64,000 nt of DNA from Desulfuromonadales bacterium (lineage in GTDB: Bacteria > Desulfobacterota > Desulfuromonadia > Desulfuromonadales > JAGXHI01). This document shows, one piece after another, positions 1-8,388 of this stretch. Within the stretch, counting starts at the first letter, position 1, and each line of letters begins with the position of its first letter. The notes beneath the pieces were generated by a model. It had not been told where the DNA came from and did no database searches. It saw nothing but the letters and a program-made list of their open reading frames with translations. A program made the translations under genes and the position numbers. The stretch spans positions 85,565-149,564 of the forward strand of contig JAGXHI010000028.1 of the NCBI GenBank assembly GCA_024636295.1, given 5' to 3'.

Positions 1-847
1 CATACCGGCGACGGATCTCCACCCAACGGGGTAACTTGGGCAGGATCTTCCGCCCGATGGCGGCTTGCATTTCGGTCATGCGCCAGTTGCTTCCGAAGGA
101 TTCATGAAGCCAGCGAAAACCGGGAGGATGTTCACGTAAATGAACCGCATCGTAGCTTTTGCCGTGGTCCTTATAGGACCAGGCCTTTTCCCAGATCTCC
201 GGATGGTTGGTGGTCAGCATCCCCCCTTCACCGCCTGTCGTCATGATCTTGTCCTGACAGAAAGAAAAAGCGGCCGCATCCCCGAGCGATCCCACGGCTT
301 TCCCCTTGTAGCGGGCGCCATGGGCCTGTGCACAGTCTTCGATCACCTTCAACCCGTAATCTCGTGCAAGCTCCAGAATGGGATCCATGTCGCAGGGCCA
401 CCCCGCAAGGTGGACCGCAATGATTGCCCGGGTCCGGGGAGATATCGCTTTCCGGATCGTCGCTGCCGTCATATTCTGGCTCACGGGATCCACATCGGCG
501 AAAACCGGAACAGCGCCCCTCAGGACCACCGCACAGGCCGAAGCGATAAACGTACGGCAGGTGGTGATAACTTCGTCGCCGGGGCCGACGCCCAAGGCAT
601 GGAGAGCCAGTTCAAGGGCAACCGTACCGTTCGCCAGAGCGACGGCATGGGAGCAGCCGGTGAATCGGGCGAATTCTTCTTCGAAAAATTTCCCTTCCGT
701 ACCTGTCCATGCATTGACCCTGCCTGAGCGCAGAACGTCCGCAACTGCATCGATCTCGTCCTGCTGGAATTGGGGCCAGGAGGGAAATGGCATGGATCGC
801 ATCCGCCTTCCCCTGATATTATGCTCGGCTGAATAATTTTGGATCAT
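1..847 (-). CDS. DegT/DnrJ/EryC1/StrS family sugar aminotransferase (3' end outside window)
   Basis: PLP-dependent aminotransferase of the DegT/DnrJ/EryC1/StrS family, which places amino groups on nucleotide-linked keto-sugars for surface glycans. Translating the minus strand from the ATG at 847 gives an open frame of 282 codons to the window edge. It contains the family signatures: an N-terminal NAWTGTEGKFFEEEFARF stretch, a glycine-rich cofactor region (ALANGTVALELAL), the DP/E-rich middle (VIEDCAQAHGA) and the internal-aldimine region SFCQDKIMTTGGEGGML carrying the PLP lysine. An AGGAGA Shine-Dalgarno lies about 12 bases upstream of the ATG. The C-terminal third is cut off. It sits at the edge of the polysaccharide locus and probably makes an amino sugar used there; the exact keto-sugar substrate cannot be read. 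Confidence 0.9.
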   Translation of the reverse strand, partial: MIQNYSAEHNIRGRRMRSMPFPSWPQFQQDEIDAVADVLRSGRVNAWTGTEGKFFEEEFARFTGCSHAVALANGTVALELALHALGVGPGDEVITTCRTFIASACAVVLRGAVPVFADVDPVSQNMTAATIRKAISPRTRAIIAVHLAGWPCDMDPILELARDYGLKVIEDCAQAHGARYKGKAVGSLGDAAAFSFCQDKIMTTGGEGGMLTTNHPEIWEKAWSYKDHGKSYDAVHLREHPPGFRWLHESFGSNWRMTEMQAAIGRKILPKLPRWVEIRRRY

Positions 848-1276
848 GATTTTAAATCCGTCTCCTGAAAAGACCTGGTCGTAGGGACCGTAAGTTTTTG
901 TTTTTTGGACGTTAATTAATTCACATGTTAAAATTTAACTAGCATTTATTGTGCCGAGATCTGTAAATTGCGGTTATCCTTAACCGTTCTGGAAAAGGTA
1001 AAAAATGGACACGGGGTTTTGTCGAAAAATTTTCTTCGGAGGATTTTTATCCTATTTTCACAAAACCCCTTGATTTCACCGGATTTCTCGTCATTCAAAC
1101 CATAACTTATTAATAATTGGTGTAATTTTGCCCTGCAATATGTCGATTTTTTTGACAAGAACAAAAGAGCGAGATCCGATCGAATGGAAGAGAGGGCGTA
1201 TACGCAGCGGGGTTGAGCAAACCCGTGTCGCGCAGACGAAAAGGGTTGTCGCAGGGTGGATAAATCGAGGAAATTT
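848..1276. other. intergenic, no gene recognised
   Basis: This 429-base stretch lies between the start of the DegT-type aminotransferase and the end of the next glycosyltransferase, both on the minus strand. A 72-codon open frame on the minus strand (946-1164) resembles nothing I know and has no convincing ribosome site. The region should hold the aminotransferase promoter, but I could not pick a good -35/-10 pair. Confidence 0.4.
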
Positions 1277-2326
1277 CTATTGATGTTTTTTAACGATAAA
1301 TTCTTTTAGGATATTCCAAGCATAATCGGGCGAATATAGTTTACTTTTTTCAAATGCGTTTTTTTTCATGGTGCTTAAAAGAGTCCTATCGCGATACAAG
1401 ACGTCTATGAATTGGTGAAATTCATCTTCATTTTCCAAATTAAAAATAAATCCGGTTTTACCTTCATCGACAAACTCCGGTAAATATTTCCAATTTGACA
1501 CAACAACAGGCAAACCTGACATATAAGCGTCCAATATTGTCCCTGGAAATCCCTCGCCAGAATATCTAGTGGGCAAAACAAGCAGATCATATTTTTCCAA
1601 GACACTATAGATGTCCTGAGGTGCTAAAACGCCTTTGTACGATACACATGCATGTTTCGATATTTCATTGAAAAAATATTTATTTTCTGAATGGTCAATT
1701 GGGCCATAAAAATCGATTATAATTTCATTTTTATATTTAGAGTTTTTATCTATATATTCAGCAAGTCTGAAAACGACATCTATACCTTTGTACTTACTTA
1801 TCCTTGCCATAAACACAATTTTAAGACCAATATTGTTCCCCTCAAAGGTTGGAAGATGCGATTGAATACGAAAATTGGGAAAATTTATAACATTATTATA
1901 TTTAAATATAGATGTCAATTTTTCCTTCAATTGATTGCTTTGTACCAAAATACCATCTACTTTTGATAATAAATAAGCATGAAGTTTTTTACTATTTAAG
2001 TATTCTGCCAGCCATCCACCGATCGCTATATACAGGATATTTATATTTTTAAATTTACAAATTAAATAAATGAATGGGAAAAAAAAGGTTAAGCTATTTT
2101 GTGCTGGAATATAGATCAGCATGTCGGAAGAAGCTATTTTTTTGAACATTTTTATAATTCCTATTTTTTCAGTCCTTAATTCACTCGTATCAAAATACTC
2201 AACATTTGCGATAGAATTTGTTTCTTTTTTGATCAATTCATAAACATTCCTTGTTCTTACGGATTGACCATGTAATTTGCTGCTCAAGTATCCGAAATAA
2301 CCAAGTATCAGTATATTTTTTTTCAT
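1277..2326 (-). CDS. GT4-type glycosyltransferase
   Basis: Retaining glycosyltransferase of the GT-B fold, family 4, 349 residues from the chosen start. The N-terminal Rossmann half begins MKKNILILGYFG. The C-terminal half has the typical sugar-nucleotide-binding region (IVFMARISKYKGIDVV, then LLVLPTRYSGEGFPGTILDAYMSG with the GEGFP...E motif). The frame is open 27 codons further upstream, but the ATG at 2326 has an AAAGG ribosome site and aligns with the usual GT4 N-terminus. The gene is markedly AT-rich compared with the endonuclease-like gene upstream, as is common for exchanged polysaccharide genes. Sugar donor and acceptor are unknown. It likely acts at the inner face of the cytoplasmic membrane on a lipid-linked repeat unit. 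Confidence 0.85.
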   Translation of the reverse strand: MKKNILILGYFGYLSSKLHGQSVRTRNVYELIKKETNSIANVEYFDTSELRTEKIGIIKMFKKIASSDMLIYIPAQNSLTFFFPFIYLICKFKNINILYIAIGGWLAEYLNSKKLHAYLLSKVDGILVQSNQLKEKLTSIFKYNNVINFPNFRIQSHLPTFEGNNIGLKIVFMARISKYKGIDVVFRLAEYIDKNSKYKNEIIIDFYGPIDHSENKYFFNEISKHACVSYKGVLAPQDIYSVLEKYDLLVLPTRYSGEGFPGTILDAYMSGLPVVVSNWKYLPEFVDEGKTGFIFNLENEDEFHQFIDVLYRDRTLLSTMKKNAFEKSKLYSPDYAWNILKEFIVKKHQ

Positions 2327-2570
2327 TTCAAACCTTTTAAAGGTTAAAATTGAATTTCTTAAAGCCATAACTGACAATTTCACAGATATATACCCGGCTT
2401 GTGTCATAGCATTTTGCAGTTAGTAAACTTCTGAAAAAAAGTTGCAAAAATTGAATTTTCTTTTAAAAAGATATCCAGGATCCCTCTAAATCCCTTAGAC
2501 CCTCAACCCGAGTTGAGGCGACGGCTAATCTGGATTTGTCCCATCAAATAATCTTTCTGACATTTCAAGA

Positions 2571-3560
2571 ATGGCGAGACCAATGAAATCTCTTTTCTGT
2601 TTTCTGGCATGGCTTTTTGCTCTTGGTTTGATTATTATTCTGATCCTGCGATTTTGGACCGGTGACACTCTAATGCCGGGACGGCTTGTCAGCTACTTCA
2701 TGCCGTGGATCCTCTTTCTCCTCTTCCCGATAATGGTCGCTGCCGGTATCACGCAGCGGACAGCACTGCTGGGAGCCCTTGCGGCTTCTTTTCTTTTCAT
2801 CGGCCTCTCCTATGCTCCGCTTTTTCTACCGTCTGTTAAAAACGTGTGTGCCGCTTCGGGAAGTCTCTCCCTGAAGGTGGTGAGCTACAATATCTGGTCA
2901 CGCAACCCTGACATTTCGGGCATTAGTCGAATTATCCAGAAAATGCGACCGGATATCCTGCTGCTTCAGGAAGTGGAAGGAGATGATTTCATCCATCTTA
3001 CTGAGCACCTCCAGGACCTGTATCCGGATGACCGACCCTATTTCTCCTATGCCCCTTCGATGCTTCAGGCGGTCGTAAGCCGCTATCCCCTGACGCCGAT
3101 CGAGAATGCAACCGCAAAAGGGCAGGCGCAGAAGGTGCGCGTAATCACTCCGGCCGGCGTGGTGACGGTATTCAATGTACATCCTCTTCGCAAGGGAAGC
3201 TGGCAGCGGCGGCACCGCCAGATTTCCGCTCTTCTTCAGGAAGACATCCTGCCCTGTCCGGGACCAGTCATCCTTGGTGGGGATTTCAACACGACGGACC
3301 AGACCCAGACCTATCGCATGCTTTCCCAGCACCTGAAGAACGCTCATTGGGAATCGGGGTGGGGATTCGGATTCTCCTTCCCATCACTTACCTGGAGGCC
3401 AGCGGGAATCCCCTTGCCTCCCCTGATCCGGATCGATCACATTTTTTACAACAATCACTTTACCTCCCGAACGGCAGGCACCCTTAAATTATCTGGGGGG
3501 TCGGATCACTATCCGGTCCATGCAGAACTGCTTCTGGAGGAGGTGGTTTCGCGGCGCTGA
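2571..3560 (+). CDS. membrane-anchored endonuclease/exonuclease/phosphatase (EEP) family protein
   Basis: EEP-fold metal-dependent phosphoesterase, 329 residues. The first ~100 residues contain about three hydrophobic membrane segments. The catalytic domain follows: VVSYNIWSRN (first strand with Asn), ILLLQEVEGDDF (metal-binding Glu), FNVHPL (His), ILGGDFNTTD (the DxN pair) and GGSDHYPVHAELLL (catalytic SDH). All key EEP residues are present, so it should be active on a phosphodiester or phospholipid outside or at the membrane. The start could also be the ATG at 2583; neither has a strong ribosome site. It is the only plus-strand gene in the polysaccharide locus and is convergent with the next gene. 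Substrate is unknown; DNase, sphingomyelinase-like or lipid-linked glycan phosphatase are all possible. Confidence 0.85.
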   Translation: MARPMKSLFCFLAWLFALGLIIILILRFWTGDTLMPGRLVSYFMPWILFLLFPIMVAAGITQRTALLGALAASFLFIGLSYAPLFLPSVKNVCAASGSLSLKVVSYNIWSRNPDISGISRIIQKMRPDILLLQEVEGDDFIHLTEHLQDLYPDDRPYFSYAPSMLQAVVSRYPLTPIENATAKGQAQKVRVITPAGVVTVFNVHPLRKGSWQRRHRQISALLQEDILPCPGPVILGGDFNTTDQTQTYRMLSQHLKNAHWESGWGFGFSFPSLTWRPAGIPLPPLIRIDHIFYNNHFTSRTAGTLKLSGGSDHYPVHAELLLEEVVSRR

Positions 3561-3623
3561 TCCCTATTCCCCTGCTACAATAGGGTTGATCCCGAGCTTA
3601 ATCCTGGAATTCCCTCCTCTTTT

Positions 3624-4262
3624 TCAGGTCTTCGCCCTTGCCGTTTCGAAAAGGAAAAATCTTTTGGAGAGCACTCTCGGCAGTTCTTCATAACCAACTA
3701 CCCGATGAACCCAGAGGGCCGGAACATTATCGGCCACAAAGCAGCCGTAGGCCTTCTCGACGCCTTTTTCCTTCAATTTATTCAGAACGCATCGAAGGAA
3801 ATGTGTCGTCACCGATTTTCCTCTCTCGTTCTCCTGAACATGCATGTCGAACATGTACACCGCTTCTGGGCAGGAATCGAAATGGAACCAGTCCATGTGC
3901 CGGTGTCGTACGGAAGAGCCTTGCGGGACATACCAGAGATCTCCGATAATTCGATCTCCCCTTCGAAGGACGAAAGCACGGTATCCCATGTTCAGATACC
4001 GGAAAGCCCGCTTATTTCTGCTTGGAAGAGGGAAAACGGCATTGGTCCACCCGACATCCCGCGGCCCGAATTCCTCCACCTGCAGCCCCGCATTTTTCAG
4101 AGCATCTCCGGGAGGGCCGAGGGCGCCCAGGTCCCTGACCACCGGAACGAGTTCTTCCTTCTTGTAGAGGCTCAGCCGAAGAGCGGACAGAAAACCTTCC
4201 TTTTCCCGGTGCTCCAGGAACTGGAGGTATTTAATGTGCAGCAGCAGAAGCAGGTTTTTCAT
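3624..4262 (-). CDS. GNAT-like N-acyltransferase, last gene of the carrier-protein run
   Basis: Small GNAT-type acyltransferase, 212 residues from the chosen start. The second half carries the GNAT signature region (VYMFDMHVQENERGKSVTTHFL, then KGVEKAYGCFVADNVPALWVHRVVGYEEL, the usual acceptor-side strand-helix ending in G-Y/F). The ATG at 4262 has a clear GGAGAAG ribosome site and lies inside the 3' end of the amidohydrolase gene, so the two are translationally coupled; a longer frame starts at 4301. Being last in a run with a carrier protein, adenylation enzyme and dehydrogenase, it is a natural candidate to move the carrier-bound acyl group to an amine such as an amino sugar. That role is inference; a plain acetyl-CoA donor is equally possible from sequence. 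Confidence 0.7.
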   Translation of the reverse strand: MKNLLLLLHIKYLQFLEHREKEGFLSALRLSLYKKEELVPVVRDLGALGPPGDALKNAGLQVEEFGPRDVGWTNAVFPLPSRNKRAFRYLNMGYRAFVLRRGDRIIGDLWYVPQGSSVRHRHMDWFHFDSCPEAVYMFDMHVQENERGKSVTTHFLRCVLNKLKEKGVEKAYGCFVADNVPALWVHRVVGYEELPRVLSKRFFLFETARAKT

Positions 4263-5322
4263 GGTCTTCTCCAAGAAAATTTCGTGGGTTGATGCTTGCA
4301 ATCCTTATCAGTGACCGATGGGCCTTGCGGTTTGCCCCCAATGCATGAAACAGCTTGGCCACTTCCGCATACTGAGTGCGGTAAAGGGCATCGGAGCCGA
4401 AAAGAAGCCGTTCATGGTCCGTTTTCAACAGCATGGACCGAAGAACATTGAACTTGACGCCCGACAGGTCAGCATACAAGTGGTCATGCCGTGAAAGCAG
4501 CCGATTCAGGCGGGGCATGATTTCCCTTTCGGCTTCCCCCTCTCCGAGGCCGAAGGCGCCTCCATGGGCGATAACGACGCTCTCCCTGGTCCGCCCCCAG
4601 TCGATCTCCATCAGCTTCTCCAGCCTTCCGTAATCCCTCGCCTCGGGATTCGGCGCATCGGGGCTGGGACCCGTATGAATCAGGACTTTCAGCCCGTTAG
4701 CTCCTGCGGCATCCAGGATTCCCTCCAATCGTTCCCGCCCCCCGGGGGATTCGGGGTCAATCCCGGTGATGTTGGGATGGATTTTCACCGCCCGGATTTC
4801 GTAGCGCCGCACCGCCTCTGCGAGGTGGTCCCGGAGAGAGGTGATCTCGATCGAATCGGGAACGCAGTACCCGAGCACGAAATCTTCCCGTTCTCCAAAC
4901 AAGCGGACAAGATGCTCCATCTGGGATTCCATCGCCTCTCCGGGGCCTGCAACCGGAACCAGCAGAACCTTCCCCACTCCGCTCAGCCGCATATGGGCCC
5001 TGAAAACCTCCGCCCCGGAGTGAACATACAGTTTCCTGTGGAAAAAGAGCGCGAACCGGGACGACAGGGAATCGCCATGACCAGAGCCGTCCGCCTGCCC
5101 TTCCCCCGGAATTGCCTCGACGGAGGGAGACTTGTACGGAAAGGCTCCGGCGCTGAAGAGGTCGGGCGTTTCCGGATTCGGCTGATAACCGGTCCACCCC
5201 ATGACCGCAAAAGGATGGACATGGATATCCACCAGGGGGTTCGATGCCCCGATCTCACGAACCTGGGCCAGAAGACCTTCCACCTCATCGCGCCTGAACA
5301 TCATTCCTCGCCATGTTTGCAA
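4231..5322 (-). CDS. amidohydrolase-2 family (TIM-barrel metal-dependent hydrolase)
   Basis: Amidohydrolase superfamily protein, about 360 residues, closest in pattern to the Amidohydro_2 / ACMSD-like group. Metal ligands are visible in order: H34-x-H36 (DIHVHPF), the barrel segment AVKIHPN (K180, H182), H216 (LIHTGPS), H253 (VIAHGG) and D311 (LLFGSDA). The frame opens at a TTG (5322) with GGGAG upstream, but ATG codons at 5304 and 5301 are also possible; all overlap the end of the adenylation gene (stop at 5285), so the genes are coupled. Family members hydrolyse C-N bonds or decarboxylate; here the substrate is probably an intermediate or by-product of the carrier-protein pathway, which I infer from position only. 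Confidence 0.8.
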   Translation of the reverse strand: MQTWRGMMFRRDEVEGLLAQVREIGASNPLVDIHVHPFAVMGWTGYQPNPETPDLFSAGAFPYKSPSVEAIPGEGQADGSGHGDSLSSRFALFFHRKLYVHSGAEVFRAHMRLSGVGKVLLVPVAGPGEAMESQMEHLVRLFGEREDFVLGYCVPDSIEITSLRDHLAEAVRRYEIRAVKIHPNITGIDPESPGGRERLEGILDAAGANGLKVLIHTGPSPDAPNPEARDYGRLEKLMEIDWGRTRESVVIAHGGAFGLGEGEAEREIMPRLNRLLSRHDHLYADLSGVKFNVLRSMLLKTDHERLLFGSDALYRTQYAEVAKLFHALGANRKAHRSLIRIASINPRNFLGEDHEKPASAAAH

Positions 5323-6883
5323 AGAGCTCCCGAAGGGCCGCCCGATCGATTTTTCCCCTGTCGGAACGGGGGAGCTTTTCCAGGTAAATGAAGCGTTTCG
5401 GAATCATGTATGCCGGCAGAAGGTTCTTTAATTCCCCATGAATATTCCGGCGGTCCAGGGTCGCCTCACCTTCGAGAAAGGCCGCAATCTCCTGCACTTC
5501 TCCGACTCCGGAATCAATCAGAAACACCGCGGCCTCCCGCACCCCGTTGACTGACATGAGGTGACGCTCGATCTCTTCCGATTCGATCCGGTATCCCATG
5601 TACTTGATCTGGTTGTCCCTGCGCCCGATGAATTCGATATTGCCGTCGGACCGACGGAGGGCAAGGTCGCCCGTCCTGTAAAGACGCTCTCCCGGCTCCC
5701 GGCTCATGGGATCGGAAATAAATGAGGCGACCGTCTTTTCCGGGTCGTTGAAGTACCCCCGGCTCAGGCTGGGCCCTGCAATGCAGAGTTCCCCGGCCTC
5801 CCCGTCCGGGACGGGGCGTCCCTCCTCATCCAGCAGGCACACCCGGGTACCCGCCTTGCAGGGAACGCCGATCGGTATCCTCTCCCCCGGGTTCGGGAGC
5901 CCTGGAACGCGATAATAAAGGGATCCCCCGGTCGCTTCGGTCGGTCCGTAGATGTTGAAGAATTTTTTTTCCGGAAACGTCTCCATCCACTCGATGAGGA
6001 CAGCGGTTGAAAGACTCTCGCCGGCAAACAGGACCCTGTTCAGGGAGGGAATCCGCCCCTTCCGGACGACCCCGGCCCGGGCCATGTACATCAGAAGGGA
6101 GGAAACCCCCTTCCAGATCGTAACCTCCTGCGCTTCCATGAATTCCACCAGCTTCGCGGGGAAGAGGGTGAGGGGCTCGGTGGCGATGCAGAACGTCGCC
6201 CCGGCGCGCAAAGAGGCGAAAATGTCGAAGGTGGACATGTCGAAATGAAATGGCGCGGTCCCGAGAACACGGTCGCCGGGGTCGATACCGAAGCACTCGA
6301 CCGCCCAGTCGATGTAAAGACGGATGTTGAGATGGGAAATCTGGACTCCCTTGGGCCGCCCCGTGGAGCCGGAGGTGTACAGGATGTACGCCAGGTCCGT
6401 TTCGGTGTTCCGGCAAAGCGGCTCCTGCGTGCCGAGGTCCGCGGGATCTTCCAGGGAAAAGGCGTTGGAGCGAAATTCCTCCGGAAATTCACTCAGAGGG
6501 CCCGGCACAACAACGGGAGCTTTCTCCGAAATTCCGGACAAATGGAGGATGGTTGACGAATCACAGATGACGGCGGCCGGACGGCACTCGTCCAGGATGC
6601 GGGCGATCCGCTCCTTCGGGGCCTTTGGGTCCAGCGGGACATAAACAGCATCCGCCTTGAGAATTCCCAAGATAGCGGTAACGCAATGGACGGAACGGGG
6701 CAGAATAAAAACCACTCGATCTTGTCTGCTTACTCCTGCCCTCTTCAGGTACTTTGCGAGGTTGTCGGACAGCCGGGAAAGTTCGCCGTAGCTTATGGAT
6801 CGGCTCCCATCCAGGACTGCGATGGCATCAGGGCGCCTCCGCGCATTTTCTTCGAGATCGTTCTGCATCAGACGGGGAGTCAT
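5285..6883 (-). CDS. stand-alone amino-acid adenylation enzyme (PltF/DltA-like AMP ligase)
   Basis: AMP-forming adenylation enzyme of the NRPS A-domain type, 532 residues from the ATG at 6883, five bases after the upstream stop. Core motifs are intact: YILYTSGSTGRPKGV (A3, residues 167-180), FHFDMSTFD (A4, 212-220), NIYGPTEATGG (A5, 310-320), GELCIAGPSLSRGY (A6), YRTGD (A7, 402-406) and the A10 lysine K511 in RGKIDR. There is no condensation or carrier domain, as in the free enzymes PltF and DltA. Aligning by eye to GrsA gives specificity residues D215, M216, F219, K258, L285, A287, I311, G319, G320, K511. D215 is the residue that holds an alpha-amino group, which argues for an amino acid. 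It should charge the small carrier protein encoded just upstream. Confidence 0.88.
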   Translation of the reverse strand: MTPRLMQNDLEENARRRPDAIAVLDGSRSISYGELSRLSDNLAKYLKRAGVSRQDRVVFILPRSVHCVTAILGILKADAVYVPLDPKAPKERIARILDECRPAAVICDSSTILHLSGISEKAPVVVPGPLSEFPEEFRSNAFSLEDPADLGTQEPLCRNTETDLAYILYTSGSTGRPKGVQISHLNIRLYIDWAVECFGIDPGDRVLGTAPFHFDMSTFDIFASLRAGATFCIATEPLTLFPAKLVEFMEAQEVTIWKGVSSLLMYMARAGVVRKGRIPSLNRVLFAGESLSTAVLIEWMETFPEKKFFNIYGPTEATGGSLYYRVPGLPNPGERIPIGVPCKAGTRVCLLDEEGRPVPDGEAGELCIAGPSLSRGYFNDPEKTVASFISDPMSREPGERLYRTGDLALRRSDGNIEFIGRRDNQIKYMGYRIESEEIERHLMSVNGVREAAVFLIDSGVGEVQEIAAFLEGEATLDRRNIHGELKNLLPAYMIPKRFIYLEKLPRSDRGKIDRAALRELFANMARNDVQAR

Positions 6884-6888
6884 GATCT

Positions 6889-8022
6889 TCAGAGCCCGAT
6901 CAGTCTGGCGATGATGTTCTTCTGCACCTCGGAGGTCCCGGAATAAATGGTGGAGGCGATGCTGTCCCGAAGGTCCCTTTCGATTCCGTATTCGCACATA
7001 TAGCCGTAGCCCCCGTGAATCTGGACCGCATCGAGACAGGCTTTCTTGAGGCTTTCGCTGATGAAGAGCTTGCCTATGGACGCCTCCAGAGGGGCTCTTT
7101 TCTTCTGCTCTTTCATGGAGGCCGATTTAAACAGGATCAGCTTTCCGAGCTCCAGGTTCATCTTCATTTCCGCAATTTTATGGGCGACGGACTGGAATTT
7201 CCCGATAGGCTGTCCAAAGGCGTTGCGCTCGCGGGCGTGCCGGGCGCACGTTTCGAAAATCCGCTCGAGAGTCCCTAGATGGGAGGCCGGCAGAAGGCTG
7301 CGTTCCCATTCCATCGATTCGTTGAAGATGATGGCGCCCTGCCCTTCCCTCCCCAGGAGATTCTCCGCCGGGACAGGGGTGTCCTCGAAGACCAGCTCCC
7401 CGTTCTGAAGACTTTTAAGACCCATCTTCTCCATGGCTCTGCATCGTTCGAATCCCGGAAATTCCTTCTCCACGATAAGGCAGGAAATTCCTCCCAGCGT
7501 CCTGGCCTCCGGATTGGTGACGGCGAAAACGATCACCACATCGGCAAGCGGACCGTTGGAAATAAACATCTTCGAACCGTTCAGAAGAAAAGCGCCCCCT
7601 TCCCACCTGGCCTGCGTGCGCATGGCGAGAGCATCGGACCCGGAACCCGCTTCGGTGATAGCCTGGGCGAAAATTCTCCGCCCGCTGCACAGGTCGGGCA
7701 GATATTTCTTTTTCTGCTCTTCTGTTCCGAACTGCCGGATCTGGAGCCCGCACAGAATCTGGGTGACTACGGCGTGAACGAGCCCCGCATCCCTGCAGGC
7801 ATAACCTAAAGCGTAAATACCCAGGGCCGTACTGAGAAAGTCCACCCCGCAGCCGCCATGCTCCTCGGAAAACGGGAGCCCCATGAGCTGCATTTCGCCA
7901 CATTTCGCCCAGGCCTCCCTGGCGAAGTGATCTCCTTCCACCAGAGGATTGATTTCCTTCAAAGCGAAACGGATGATCGTCTCCCTCAGGACCGCCTGCT
8001 CTTCGGAAAAGGAGAAATCCAC
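6889..8022 (-). CDS. acyl-CoA dehydrogenase-like, probably aminoacyl-carrier dehydrogenase (PltE-like)
   Basis: Full-length acyl-CoA dehydrogenase fold, 377 residues, FAD enzyme making an alpha,beta double bond. Signatures are present: AITEAGSGSD (residues 121-130), NGSKMFISNG (148-157) and the C-terminal HGGYGYMCEYGIERDLRD. The usual catalytic Glu position of SCAD/MCAD (IYEGTS) is Ser here (IYSGTSEVQ). A Glu is instead found at residue 240 (SMEWERSLL), where isovaleryl-CoA dehydrogenase and the prolyl-carrier dehydrogenase PltE have their base. The gene starts two bases after the carrier-protein stop, and the adenylation gene follows it, the same trio that makes pyrrolyl-2-carboxyl-carrier from proline in PltE/PltF/PltL. 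I infer that it oxidises a carrier-bound aminoacyl group rather than a CoA ester. Confidence 0.85.
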   Translation of the reverse strand: MDFSFSEEQAVLRETIIRFALKEINPLVEGDHFAREAWAKCGEMQLMGLPFSEEHGGCGVDFLSTALGIYALGYACRDAGLVHAVVTQILCGLQIRQFGTEEQKKKYLPDLCSGRRIFAQAITEAGSGSDALAMRTQARWEGGAFLLNGSKMFISNGPLADVVIVFAVTNPEARTLGGISCLIVEKEFPGFERCRAMEKMGLKSLQNGELVFEDTPVPAENLLGREGQGAIIFNESMEWERSLLPASHLGTLERIFETCARHARERNAFGQPIGKFQSVAHKIAEMKMNLELGKLILFKSASMKEQKKRAPLEASIGKLFISESLKKACLDAVQIHGGYGYMCEYGIERDLRDSIASTIYSGTSEVQKNIIARLIGL

Positions 8023-8024
8023 GT

Positions 8025-8285
8025 TCAGGCCTCAGTGCGAAGTTCGGTTTTTCGGTCCACCAGCGAAGAGATGGATTCAATGGAGGCGAAGTTTTCCGGA
8101 AGCAGTTCATCCCCCGAGATATGGATCGCAAATTTTTCCTCGAGGAAACCCAGCAGGGCCATGATGCCGAAGGAATCGATAATTCCCTCCTCGATAAGAA
8201 GATCGCTGTCTTTCGGAGGCTCCCCGGCGCCACCGCCCATGAGATCCGAAACGATAAAGCTCCTGATGACGTCCCTGAATGCCAT
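8025..8285 (-). CDS. acyl/peptidyl carrier protein
   Basis: Small four-helix carrier protein, 86 residues. The phosphopantetheine attachment site is the Ser38 in IIDSFGIMALLGFLEEKF, matching the D-S-[LF] signature at the start of helix 2; the following acidic helix is typical for partner docking. A purine-rich AAGGAATCGGAA precedes the ATG. It is first in the run carrier protein, dehydrogenase, adenylation enzyme, amidohydrolase, GNAT, with junctions of two bases, five bases or overlaps, so one transcript is very likely. It is not the housekeeping fatty-acid ACP, judging by its neighbours and by DSF in place of DSL. The bound group is predicted to be an amino acid. Confidence 0.88.
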   Translation of the reverse strand: MAFRDVIRSFIVSDLMGGGAGEPPKDSDLLIEEGIIDSFGIMALLGFLEEKFAIHISGDELLPENFASIESISSLVDRKTELRTEA

Positions 8286-8347
8286 TTCCGATTCCTTTCC
8301 CTTGCCGACTCCATTCGGTCGGAGACTCGATTGTGTTGAATGAGAAC

Positions 8348-8388
8348 AAAAAAGCCGGGCGCCAAAATGTATTTTTCGGCAGCCCGGC
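8348..8388 (-). terminator. intrinsic terminator after the FemAB-like gene
   Basis: On the minus strand a 10-bp GC stem (one bulged T) formed by 8378-8388 and 8354-8363 is followed by six T residues (8348-8353). It separates the FemAB-like gene upstream from the carrier-protein operon, which must therefore have its own promoter in the roughly 60 bases before 8285. Confidence 0.7.

Noticed and set aside
946-1164. 72-codon minus-strand frame
   Set aside because: No recognisable product or convincing ribosome site; left as intergenic.
4564-5391. 275-codon plus-strand open frame
   Set aside because: Fully antisense to the amidohydrolase and the adenylase end; GC-rich shadow without recognisable motifs.
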